64,000 nt of DNA, taken from positions 2,232,001 through 2,296,000 of the forward strand of contig CANTUR010000066.1 of the NCBI GenBank assembly GCA_947683625.1. The letters run 5' to 3'. The notes below the pieces were generated by a model that searched no databases, was not told the origin of the DNA, and saw nothing but the letters and a program-made list of their open reading frames with translations. The stretch is from Mallotus nudiflorus. Its lineage: Eukaryota; Streptophyta; Magnoliopsida; Malpighiales; Euphorbiaceae. Below, piece by piece: positions 46,601 to 57,483 of the stretch (its first letter is position 1; every line of letters begins with the position of its first letter). The position numbers and the translations under genes were made by a program.

Positions 46601-46912
46601 CTGAGTCTTGAGTTTTATTTTATAATCTAGACATTGCAGTAGTTGAATAAAGTCGTGAGATATGTACCTTAAATATTTGAACTGAAACTTGTATTAACGG
46701 ATTTATTTATATATATGAGATATGGATTTGATTTAAATCCCGTGGTAGATTATTATTTTTATATTTATGATTTTATTTCCGCTGCATTAAGAGTTGTTGT
46801 TATTATTATTGCATGTTTATTTTATTTTATTTTTAGGCTTGCTACGGGTTCCGGATTCGACAGAATTCCCGTTCCCTAGCGTCGGTCATGGCCCCTGTTT
46901 TGGGTCATGACA
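43666..46912 (+). repeat. Solo LTR of the Tekay family (3,247 bp) with 5-bp duplication AGAAT
   Basis: It starts TGTAATATCCCGTG, ends GGGTCATGACA, and is flanked by AGAAT at 43661-43665 and 46913-46917. It is a full-length LTR of the same family as 4752-7982, but with no internal region, PBS or second LTR, so it arose by recombination between the two LTRs of a former element. It is more diverged from the two LTRs at 4.7-16.2 kb than they are from each other. Its GC-rich block (about 44100-44500) is a different sequence from theirs. Apparent open frames inside it are low-complexity artefacts. Confidence 0.95.
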
Positions 46913-46917
46913 AGAAT

Positions 46918-47320
46918 AGCCTTGAAAATCATCATTATCATGGACCTCCATAGTGAACATTTCAATCTTCTTATCACATTCAATCCTTGGTATACCAAGG
47001 TGAATATTACATCGTAGTTATATATAATTAACATTTACTTACACATTAAATAATAAAATTATTTATTATTACAAATATAAGGATGTAATGTAAGTCCATG
47101 ATCATTTATTGCATGTAATGATCAATTTAAAAAATTAAACAAAACATGGATCAATTAATTATAATCACAACACTTGTAATTATCAATTAATTATAAATTA
47201 ATAATAATATATATAATTATTAAAATTATTATTAATAATTTAATATCTTATATTAAATTTAATAAATTAATTAATAAAATATATTATTTTTAATTTAGCA
47301 TGTGTAAAATGCAAAAAGAT
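46918..47320 (-). other. Leader region of the long-LTR copia element, second part
   Basis: AT-rich noncoding sequence between the solo LTR's duplication and the PBS. It contains only runs of TAATTAATTATA type. No gene seen. Confidence 0.6.
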
Positions 47321-47332
47321 GCTCTGATACCA
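47321..47332 (-). promoter_or_regulatory. Primer-binding site of the long-LTR copia element
   Basis: The minus strand reads TGGTATCAGAGC, a perfect tRNA-iMet complement, one base from the LTR at 47334. Confidence 0.92.
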
Positions 47333-47333
47333 C

Positions 47334-49423
47334 TGTTAGGAATCGATTATGCTACTTAGACATCAAATGCTAAGTATGGCAAATTTTAAAATTTTGCTCA
47401 ATATAATCCTTGATCTCATCAAGAATTCTAATCCCTGGGATCTAGTTTGCAATTTAACACATAGCTAACATACATCAACATGTATAAATACAAAAATTAG
47501 GGAATCTAAATTGTGGAATACTTACAATTTCCCAAGTGTTTGATGTAGACCATAATTAATCTATTAAATGGTTGGCTCCTTTGATTCAACTATTGAATTA
47601 ACTCTTCATGTCTCCCAAATGTGAGACCTCTAGCTTAAAATACCATAGATTCACTAATTGCATTCTTGGTTTGATTTGGTTAGATGCAAGTAACCTCTCT
47701 CAATGACCCTTTGTATACTTGCATTAACTTAATCTCCATGCAAGAATACTAGAGTTTATTGGAGTATATGTTATTTGCTTTGGTTTTGTGTTTCTACACA
47801 AAATTCTCATTTCTCCAACCTTAAGAACATTTCCTAAGTTATCTATTTATATGTAGAGAAAAGAAACCCATATGATCTCATTTCTTATATCACATGTATA
47901 ACATCATCCATGATATACAACTTGCCATGCAAGTATATAACTCTTGACATCATCCATGTCATTATATTACTTGCCATGCAAGTGTAGAACTCCTAACATC
48001 ATCCATGACATCATATTATTTGCGCACCAAGAAGTATGTAGAAAATTAATACATTTTATGTATTATGTCTACACACATTCTCTATAACTTAGATTAATCT
48101 TTGGTCCAAAACACTTTTGGTCCTAGGCCTAAATAACTTAATCCATTAATCTAAGTAACAACATATATATAATTAATTTAATACTTTAATTAATATCTCA
48201 TATTAATTAAGTATAAATTAATTATTAAACCCTTACTTGAATTAGATTTCATAATATGCTAGAATCATTGCTTAAAGGATAAATCCAATTATACTAATAT
48301 TTATTAATTGATTAAACTCTTTATTCAATAATTATATTAATATAAATGGTGATTTAGCAAAGCTCTATTAGGTGTGACTTACTAGGTTCATGTCTAATTG
48401 GCAATAAGAAGATAATATCAACACTTGATATTATTTAAAACTCCTTTCAAGTCTAAATGTGAAAATCCCAATTACACACATTTAGTTCTCAAAAGTTGTG
48501 AGTGACCCTAGCATCGATATCATAACTACCCAATTAGAAATGAATGCATGTATTGATTCACATGAACCCTTATGGTCATAATTACTATGTACTAAAATCC
48601 TTTCATTAGAAGATACTAATATAGCTTAGAGTCAAGGTTTAGTCAAACTCTAATAGTTGTATCTTATGACCTCATCTCAAGTTCTTCTTAATAAAACATA
48701 ATAAATACTAGAAACACTTTCTAGCACTAAAATTCTTTCAAACTGTGTTATGTTTTTCTTGGCCAGGAAGTTATTCATCTAGAACAAACTTAGATAGCAT
48801 ATGATCTATCTCGGTTCACTCCAGGCAATGAATCCCTTCTTGGTTGAACACTCATCCCTACATTTAACTAACTAGAGCAACCATACGCCATATACCCATG
48901 TGTGATTAACATAAGTATGTAAGTAGTAACAAACCCTAACCACTCAAATGTGGACGACTATATCATCTCAAGTCAAAGGACTATATGCAACATTATAACC
49001 TAGATTATAATTGTTAATAATAATTGAATATCCACGCAATCACAAATCTAACATCACATTCGATTTACCCATCACATGAACATCCATATGTTTATTATGA
49101 TATCTTATATCAAGTAGCATGAGACTCACTACCTCCCACTATTAGTATCACATACTAATAAAAGAAAATAGATAGGGTGATAGTCTAATCAATATTACCC
49201 AAATATTAATCATGTGACTATGAACAATTTATAGCATATGTACTAAATAAATTTGTAACTTATACTATCAACTCTAGATAATAAATTTATTTAACATAAT
49301 GCTATGGGATAAATACTCAAATAAATAAACACTTTATTTAAACAAATATTTTATTGCCATAGGGACAATTTAAAATGTCATTATACATTTCAATAATTGC
49401 ACTAAGGCAAATCTATACTAATA
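47334..49423 (-). repeat. 5' LTR of the long-LTR copia element (2,090 bp)
   Basis: It begins TGTTAGGAATCGATTATGC on the plus strand and ends CTATACTAATA, where the other copy has CTATAGTAACA; the terminal CA has become TA. It is about 54 bp shorter than the other LTR, mainly because one unit of the internal tandem repeat is missing. Confidence 0.92.
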
Positions 49424-49428
49424 GTTAG

Positions 49429-50400
49429 AGGCCATAACATTAATTGCAACTAATTTTGCATTCCAAATACACTTTGTTTCAACTCTTCTAGTAGGTTCCC
49501 CACCTTTTTCCTATCAAGGATGTGAAGACTCAATGGTAGAAGCCTTTTTCCCCATCTACAATCTTGAGAAGTGTATCTAATGTTACAACAAAAATTTCAA
49601 AAAAAGGGTAATTTTTCATAAACTATGTCAATAAAGAAGCTTTTCCCAATCCTTTTGATCAATAGTGATTTCAGAAGAGAAGTTGCTAAATCAATATCAA
49701 CAAGGACTCTTATTTGGTGCCCAAACTCTTTGTTAACTATTGCATTATCAATTTTAAGAGGCACGCCTACTCCTTTAGCAATAGAAGTCAAAATCTATGG
49801 TTGCCAATATTCCCAGGCCAACTTATAAAATCTCACCCAAGTTTGACTGTTGGTTGGCTTCTATCTTATGGGATCAAAATCTAAAGTCCATGGTTATAGG
49901 CAAAGAATGCCTAGTTTTAACGTAATTGCACCTCTACTCTAAATGGAGTTTTTTTTTTAGAATTGGAATTAAGAACAACATGGTAAAAACCCCTTCCCAA
50001 TGACATTAATTTCTAGTTGATTTTTATTCCCCAAACCAAAGTAAGGTTTGTTTTCGATTCCACCAACTTCCATGGTGCATCACCTTTGGATAGGATAATT
50101 CAAGCTATAAGTGCATGTTAACAAGATAATACTTGTTGCTTGTAGAGCTTTTGATTTATTTAAATGGCAATGTAACTACCCTTATTTAAGGTAGTAGTAT
50201 CATCCGAGCTCAGAATTAAAGGATTTGTAATCGTATTAGAGACAACTGAGGCATATGTTTTCTTTTCTATAAGGTTTGCAATGGTCATGGAAAACATATC
50301 CTTAAGGCTAAGATATTCCATGGTTGACTTCAAGGTAGCCAAAAGGCAACACTTAAGAACAGAGAAGCCAATCAGAGTTTAAAAGATTATTGGCGCCGCC
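49429..50400 (-). pseudogene. Plant LINE ORF1 (DUF4283-type nucleic-acid-binding protein), broken
   Basis: The minus strand runs from an N-terminal segment with EKKTYASVVSN (about 50255) through a DUF4283-like region (WKLVESKTNL near 50070, LGRGFYHVVLNS near 50000, GEIL near 49840) to IAKGVGVPLKIDNAIVNKEF at 49791-49720 and VRVLVDIDL-like sequence. These are the hallmarks of the first open frame of plant L1-type LINEs. The zinc-knuckle end expected next is displaced or lost at the copia insertion; coding resumes as ORF2 at 36681. The exact 5' end of the LINE is not visible. Confidence 0.82.
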
Positions 50401-51213
50401 AAAGGTGTAGTGTCATCTAGGATCTGTTTTTATTTCAACCTAAAATTGAAAAGGTTAAACTCTCTCTAAAATGCATCTATTTTAAACTTATTTAATCCTA
50501 CAATAAATAAAATTAATGTTTTTTTATGAAATAATATTGACATAGACATTAAAAAAAATTATATTAACTAAAATAATATTTTATTATAAAAAATAATATA
50601 ATTTTTAAAAATGATAATATAATATTTGGTCAAAAAAAGATAATATAATTAAAAACAAAATTTTCTATAATTTTATATTTATTTTTATTTTTTTTAGTTT
50701 GATGCTAATTTTTACCATATTTATAGTTTTAAAAACGGATTGTAAAATCAAGTGTTTATCCTTTTCAATATTGAGTTAAATTGAATTTAAAAGTACAACT
50801 TTAAAGGTGAAAAAGTTCAAAATAAAAGTTTAAAAATTAAATAGAAAAGGGTTATCGCATAATTTTACCATGAATTTTAGTCATTTTTACGAATATATCC
50901 TATTTTTAAAATTGAGGCAAATTAGTATATAACATTTTTTTTTATTTGTTGCAAATTTATCCACAGTAGTATGTATTTATGTTGACATGACATATTTTAT
51001 GCATTGAAATTTGTTAACCCGAACCAATGTATTTTTTTTATTTCTTTTAGTTCAATTATAATTATTACATTATCTTTTATCCTCAATTTCTCACAAAAAT
51101 TTAACTTATCAATCTTGTAAATTATTTTAATCTTACTTAATTTTAAAATATTAAAAAATTTTATAAACTGAAATTTAAAATTCAAAATAAAATAAATACT
51201 TATTCATAATTTG
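50401..51213. other. AT-rich stretch at the 5' side of the LINE
   Basis: No coding sequence. A GC-richer spot (GGCGCCGCCAAAGG at about 50391) probably belongs to the LINE leader. The segment near 50860-50905 is weakly similar, inverted, to sequence near 52205-52245, which could mean an older element around the MITE, but the match is poor. Confidence 0.4.
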
Positions 51214-51223
51214 ACATTTGTTA

Positions 51224-51906
51224 GGGTAAATTGTATAGATGATCACCAAACTTTGTGCTTAATTACAATTTGGTCACAAAAATTTAATTTGTATCTTTTT
51301 AATTATCAAATTTCTATTTAATTTTCTCAAGTAGTCTTTATAATTTTTTTTTTCCATAAATAGTCCAATATTACCATTTTAATTAGTCCAAAATTTGATA
51401 AGTCTAAAGAAATTAATGAAACATCTAATAATTATCTTAGGGGATGAATGCCTCATTTCTAAAATAATGCAAAGACATTATTCGATTATAGAATAAAGCA
51501 TATATTAATATTTATCTTCATTTTTAATAGTTTTTTTTTTTGTAAAGTAAACTATAAATTAATAAAATATTTGTACACTATATTATATTCAAATGATTTA
51601 TAAATATAATTTTTTTAATGAAATATTATTTTAATTTTCTCATATAATAAACTATACATTTGGAATAAAAATATGTGTATATTATATTTAAGTAACTTAA
51701 GACTATAATATAAGGATGGCATATGGAGTCATTTGTATGTTATTTTCAAATTTTGAACTAAAATGGTAATATCAAATTGCTTATGGATCAAAAAATTTTA
51801 TGAAAGCTACATGTGAATCCTAAATATAAATTTGGTAATTAAAAAGATACAAACTAAAATTTTGTAATTAAATTATAGTTTAGTAGCCGTCTACATAAAA
51901 TTACCC
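51224..51906. mobile_element. MITE with 80-bp inverted arms (683 bp), Mutator-like
   Basis: It starts GGGTAAATTGTATAGA and ends TACATAAAATTACCC. The left arm and the reversed right arm share TTTGTATCTTTTTAATTA and AATTTAATT-type blocks over about 80 bp. The flanks ACATTTGTTA (51214-51223) and ATAATTGTTA (51907-51916) agree in eight of ten bases. No coding sequence. The GGGTAAATT terminus and 9-10 bp duplication are typical of Mutator-like MITEs in plants. Confidence 0.8.
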
Positions 51907-51938
51907 ATAATTGTTACATAAAATTACCCATAATTGTT
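51893..51938. repeat. 23-bp tandem duplication across the MITE's right end
   Basis: A 23-bp unit containing ATAAAATTACCCATAATTGT occurs twice in direct succession without mismatch. It spans the last bases of the MITE and its target-site duplication. Confidence 0.9.
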
Positions 51939-52545
51939 ATCATTAATAACAATATATGAAATTACTCCACATATAATTTAAAAATGTTTGTCATATAACT
52001 AATTTATTTATAATATGTAAAGGACAATAGCAATAATTTTAACTTTCGCCTTAAATATAATAAAAAATATACTACTTCATTTATCAACTTCACAATTAGT
52101 TTTTAATTTTTCCAATTTTAAAATTATATTTGGAGATTTATATATGATTTTTTTTATGTGATCATATGAAAATTTTTTTATAAAAAAACTATTAAATTAT
52201 TCATAAAAATACAATTAAAATTTATGGTAAATTTTATTTTTTCATGAATGTAATCCCAACTTACTAAAATAATAAAATTAAATGATTGTTGTGCAATTTA
52301 ATGTAAAAACTATAATTGAACTAAAAGAAATAAAAATAAATATATATTTACAAAAACTATAAAAGTTAAGAATAATAATTACTAATTTTTCTTCTAATTT
52401 TCACCTTAGTAAATAATTATACATGAATATTTTAATTGTGGATAAATTTACAATAAACTAGTCATCTATCCACACATTGTGCGGATTGTAAATAATATAA
52501 ATTTTAAATAAATTTTAAAACTAAAATTTATTTAAACGTTATAAC

Positions 52546-52548
<3 letters not shown>
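51939..52548. other. AT-rich intergenic DNA
   Basis: No gene or repeat structure recognised. Confidence 0.6.

Positions 52549-52624
<76 letters not shown>
52549..52624. repeat. (TA)38 microsatellite
   Basis: Seventy-six bases of uninterrupted TA. It lies at the left edge of sequence that seems to belong to the Tat-type element. Confidence 0.95.
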
Positions 52625-52627
<3 letters not shown>

Positions 52628-53712
52628 AGCCAATTTTAACAAAATTTGTGTGTTTAGAAATTGTTCAGTCTTAAAACTTAATGAAGATTGACCCAAGCAT
52701 CTTTTGAATGTTTAAAATGGATCCATGTGACCTTTCACAATACCACAAAAATGAGTAAAAGATGATAGATTTTCGTTACCAGCTCCAAGTGGCAACAGGG
52801 AAAAGAAACAAGTTCTTGACCATTTTAACCTAAATGAAATGAATCAAATAGGAGTTTTGCTTCACCAGGAAGCCTAATCTCAAGGATCAAAGGATAAACA
52901 GATGTTGGGTCTTTAAGAGAAAAAAATGAACTTATAATATTATATTGAGTTATGTAAAAATGTGTAGCCCTTTACAAGTACTAACGCTTAGGCTTTTATA
53001 GGCCATGGGAGCCTTACCACAAATGGAAACAAAATCAAATGAAGACTTACCTAAAAAAGTTAAAGGAAATTATTGACACCTTCCTAATATAGCTTAAGGA
53101 AATAAATTACTACTACATCTTTCCTAATTCTAATAATTTGCGAGTTTCCTAATTACTAAGATCAAGGCAGAGGTGGAATTTGCCAATACTAAATCCTAAA
53201 AACCATGTAGTTATAACATAATTTTTTTAATATCAAATGGCCTTCAGGATGTGATTGGGTTTGTCTCTTAGTTTTGAATGTATGTCCTAGGCCATTTTGG
53301 GCTGGTACAAATAATGCCCCTCAGGATCAATGTCTAAGGCTATGGCTAAAGTCCTGATTCTACAATTCTCAGAGCCCAAAAGGCCTAATTGGTATGCCCT
53401 AGCCCAAACATGTTAAGCTACAATTTCAATCCTTTTTACTGTTAAAATAGGGGCATCCTTGTTATTTGGCCTACCCTTTCACCTTCAGTATCTACTATCG
53501 AGGTGCTTCTATAAAAAGAATAGACCAACTCATTTGACCCATTTGCTGTAAAAAAGAAAAAACCTCCTTTTTCTTTAAAACCAAAGCTTCACTATCTAGC
53601 AACCTTCTTATTTTAGCTCTGAGGTCTCACGCTAGGTATATGCCTTCTTTGGTTTGCTTTTTATCAATTGGTCACTTTCTTTCTTGTGTTTGGTATTTAA
53701 ACGCTTTAAGTC
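52625..53712 (-). other. Probable 3'-terminal region (part LTR) of the Tat-type element
   Basis: No coding sequence. Composition changes from AT-rich intergenic DNA to more balanced sequence with short GGCC-containing phrases (CCTAGGCCATTTTGGGCTGG near 53290), similar in style to the rest of the Tat element. The LTR limits cannot be set because the other LTR lies outside the window. Confidence 0.35.
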
Positions 53713-56700
53713 ATGAGGAAATCAAGGAAATCATCCACCTCTAAAATTGATCAAGAGGCCAACCTACTTGCCTATTTAAAAAGAGCGAACAACATTATTC
53801 AAGCTTCGACGGCTTTCATCCCCCTAATTGCCCTAGCACTATAATTCTTGGTCCCATTATCATTGAAGAGGATAAGTGGATTAGGAACTTTATTCCTACT
53901 TGTAAAGATGATCCTCCTAGGTTTAATCAACCAAATGACATGACCTTATACAATAAAAACATTCTCATTTGATCCTAGCTAACTCCTTGAGACTATCTGT
54001 TATGCTTAGCTCATTTAGAGGCTACCTTTTCCTAATCTTGGAACTATATTACTATATATGACATCCTCTAAGTATCTAAAGTTGATATTCCTTTGAATAA
54101 ACCCTTGTTATTAGCCATATCTTTATTCTGGTCTCGATCGAGCAATACTTTTATTTTTAGGGATGCTATGATGACTATAACTCTATAAGACTTAACTATC
54201 ATGTTTACTCTTCAATCATTTGGAAAAGAGATCGTTTGTCAACTCAAGGCTGATTGTTCTAATATTAGTATTTCTTTTAGGAAGAAAAATGTGAGTTATA
54301 GGCCTTTCATAGTGATGAACATGAAGTCAAGTCCTTCTTTTGATAAGGCCGAACATATCGCTTTCTTGGCTCTATCAATTTATTAGCTGTCCTAATTTAA
54401 ATAAGGTTACTAAAGAATTCCTCCCACTAGCTATAACATTGGCCAATGGCTAAAACCTGCCATTAGGTCCTTTTATTTTAAGCAAGTTGTATAGGGCTAT
54501 AAATCAATTATTTCCTTCCTATGAAGGAATGATTTCAAATCTAGTCTTGGCCCTTTATGAATTATCCACCTGTGGTTTAATGGTTACTATCTTAAGCTCG
54601 TAAATTAGCCTCCTAAACTTGCCTTTAAATTCTTGAGGTGTTAAACCCCTAGCTTTCAAGTTATAAGTGTAAATTTTTTATGGAATTCTTTCATTTCTTT
54701 TATAACACCTATGACCGATTAGAAACACTCATATGCCTACTTGTTCCTACTAACTATAGTCCATCCTGGGTGTTTGATGATTATAGGGATTACCACTTAT
54801 TGGTCGAATAGAAGTTGGTAGCTAAGGATATACCCTTCAAGCTTAATTTAGATCCTAGAAATAATAAATGCAGGGTTGGGACTTATAACCCTTACTTGGT
54901 GTCTAGGCAATTCGGCCTATGATAATCCTAACCATCGCCCTTTCTCTAATCATGAAACTCTCCTTTTTATAAAAGACACACTTTTACTTCCATTAACTTC
55001 TACAAGAACCTTGCCAAGGTCTTGCAGTCATTAACCTTAAATCTTAGGCCATGCACTATACTTATAAATCCTTGCTAAACATAACTGTTCGATGATTATT
55101 AGGATTACATCTACAACAAGCACTTTAATTTTCCTTCTAATGAATTAATTAATATTCAAAAATGGGAATTAATCAATGATCAGGCTTCATCTTCTTTACA
55201 GGAACAAACCAAGACCAAAGATGAGTATATCCATGAGATACGCAAGTTTGAAATATTTTACTACTGTAAGTATAACTACTGAGATTAATGTGAAAGATGG
55301 AGGGGGATGGTCCAAGTTAAGGCTGAACTACTATAGGAGTATAAGCTTCGAAGCTATGCTTTATATCTTAAAAAATGATTTAATTATCCCGAGGTGACCA
55401 ATCTAGATGTATGCTCATGCTTTTACATTGATCAGTCTCTAGAGGTCCCAATGGCACCCTTTTACATAGTAGGTCATGCTTACTACAGACCTAGGTTACA
55501 AAGTAAAGTAAGCTTTACATGTAAATTCTAGGGTAACTCCATAATAGTACTTTGAAAAAATAAACCATCTTTCTTCGTTGCACACCCTTTCATTGAACAA
55601 TTAGGTAGTTTTCTTAGACTATATTTCCATAAAATTCTTATGCATTTCCTTTTCACCTTGATTTTTATAGAAGCTATTAGTAAGCCTATTAAGATTCTCA
55701 AGGATTAGCAAAGAAAAAAGGCTAAAACCTCTCATCAGTCATCCAAACTTTGAGCCAGAAGTAACTCAAAATCAGCCTTCAACACTGCCAAAGTCATCCA
55801 GACAGAAGATCTAACCCTCTCTCCTTTGAAGAATCCCATCATAGTTGAATTAGCAACCTATTTAAGTCATAAAACTACTGCCATCCCAAGCAAGACTCTA
55901 AGAAAACCTAACTTTGCTGCTGAGTCCTTGGTCAAGTACATTTTTAACTCCCCATTAAAGCAATATCGAAGGATTATCTAGATATTTCTCCTATCATCAG
56001 TCCTGTCAAGCAATCATCCCCTACTTGAGTTCTAAAGGAAACAAACCTTTTCGACCATGTATCTTATTTTTGAAGCTTTCTATATTTCTTCTTATTCCCA
56101 AACTATGATTTCTTAGGACTCTCTTTCCAACATGTTAGATGAGTTAGAGGCTTAGATCTAATAGATCTCTAATGAAGGCGAAGGTGGGAAAGCCAATGAT
56201 ACTTCATCTGACCATGATCTAATTGATCCTATGATAGATACTATAGCTAATTCTAAGGAGCAACTATCCAAAAAGGTGAAGAGGTGCTTGAAAGACTTGG
56301 TTAAGTAATGGAGAGCCCAGCCTTCTTCTTCCTAGATGAGGAATGTCACATTCAAGTTAAGGGACTTTTTTAATATCTGCACAATAATGCTCATCGCTCT
56401 TCCAACATCACTAATGATCCAAGGCATATCATTAACTCACTTTATGGAAACCTTCTTTCTCTTATTACCAATTATAAAGAGGTAGAAGACTTCATTGATT
56501 CTTTGACCAAGAAAGATGAGAAAAAATAAAAACTTAATGATAAAGAAAAATCCATTATAGAGACCATTAAGAGGGTTTATAGTTTGCTATTAATTCTAAT
56601 TCACCCTTATTAGCTTTAAAGAAAAAAGTGGCCAATTTAGAAATACCAAGCCTTCTTACCTATTGGCTAAGCAGCAACAAAGGGTTGATAATGCCAAGGC

Positions 56701-56854
56701 ACATGGTGTTAGAATGAGGGAAATATGTGATAAGAGATTGGCCCTCCACAACCAATTAGACAAGCTTCAAGCGAAGAAAGAATTGGCCTTACTTGAAAAA
56801 GAGAATTCAATAAAGACTATTTCTGAATTTTGCAAAACCTTTAAAAATGCTTAA
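53713..56854 (+). pseudogene. Extra ORF of the Tat-type element, related to plant mobile domain (PMD) proteins, broken
   Basis: Plus-strand reading starts at about 53713 (MRKSRKSSTSKIDQE) and shows PMD-like features: EDKWIRNFIPTCKDD at about 53860, a PLLLAISLFWSRSSNTFIFR segment with MMTITL at about 54105-54180, and a segment from 54201 (MFTLQSFGKEIVCQLK). The end (56663-56854) is a lysine- and glutamine-rich, probably coiled-coil stretch ending at TAA 56852. Many stops break it. It is opposite in strand to gag-pol and lies downstream of integrase, a layout reported for extra ORFs of some Tat-lineage elements. The PMD family occurs both in transposons and in host silencing factors; its role in the element is unknown. 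I am fairly sure of the family, less sure of the limits. Confidence 0.65.
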
Positions 56855-57483
56855 ATAGTCAGGATGTGATTGATAACAAAATTTATGGATGCTCGACTTT
56901 AGTGACTATTTTGGATATTTTAATGTCTTTATTGGCCTATGGGATGACGTATCATATTTAAAGGGTATTTTATTTTCAACATTTGCTTTTGTTTATCTGC
57001 CTGTGATATTTTTTTTATTATGTTCTACTAATTTATGATGGTGTGCTTCATATAAACCGATAAGGGTTTATCTCTTTTATATACAAATAAAAGAATATCT
57101 TATTAGCCTTAATAAATAAAACATTAGCCAAAATTCATTGAAAGGCATAAAGGATCAAATACACCTAACAAAATGTAAGTAGGCTCTAAAATATTTAATC
57201 AACTTTGAGTAACTAGGAATAACTAGCCTAAAAAAATTTGATCGGCCTTATTAATAAATTTAATCAGTCGAGCATATGGAACAAGCAATAAAAAGACCTC
57301 ACTAAACTAAAACTTGATCTGATATCATTAATTCAATTTTGAAAATGATCACTCAAATTCAATAGCATACATTAGTCAAAACATAGTTAATTGGTAATGG
57401 CCAAATAACAAATCAATTGGCGCTACACAAGTTCAACTATAAAAACTTTATGACATATCAAATGATGACAGATCCACACTGTC
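56855..57483. other. Spacer between the converging PMD-like ORF and pol
   Basis: AT-rich and noncoding. The plus-strand PMD-like ORF and the minus-strand integrase both end facing this spacer, so it should hold both 3' ends, but I see no clear polyadenylation signals. Confidence 0.5.

Larger units (their letters stand above)
36687..49423 (-). mobile_element. Ty1/copia retrotransposon with 2.1-kb LTRs, inserted in the LINE and itself split by a solo LTR
   Basis: LTRs lie at 36687-38830 and 47334-49423. The PBS is at 47321-47332 and the polypurine tract at 38831-38840, so the element reads on the minus strand. The flanks ATTAG (36682-36686) and GTTAG (49424-49428) agree in four of five bases. 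LINE coding resumes on both sides. Removing the solo LTR and its duplication leaves an internal region of about 5.25 kb, normal for copia. Long LTRs suggest an Angela/Tork-like group, but that is inferred from size only. Confidence 0.92.

Noticed and set aside
50860..52245. Possible outer inverted repeat around the MITE at 51224-51906
   Set aside because: The similarity is about 70 percent over fewer than 40 AT-rich bases, which chance can explain.
52901..53600. TGTTGGG at about 52903 as the LTR start of the Tat element
   Set aside because: No second LTR is in the window for comparison and no convincing polypurine tract was found near 53600, so the boundary cannot be supported.
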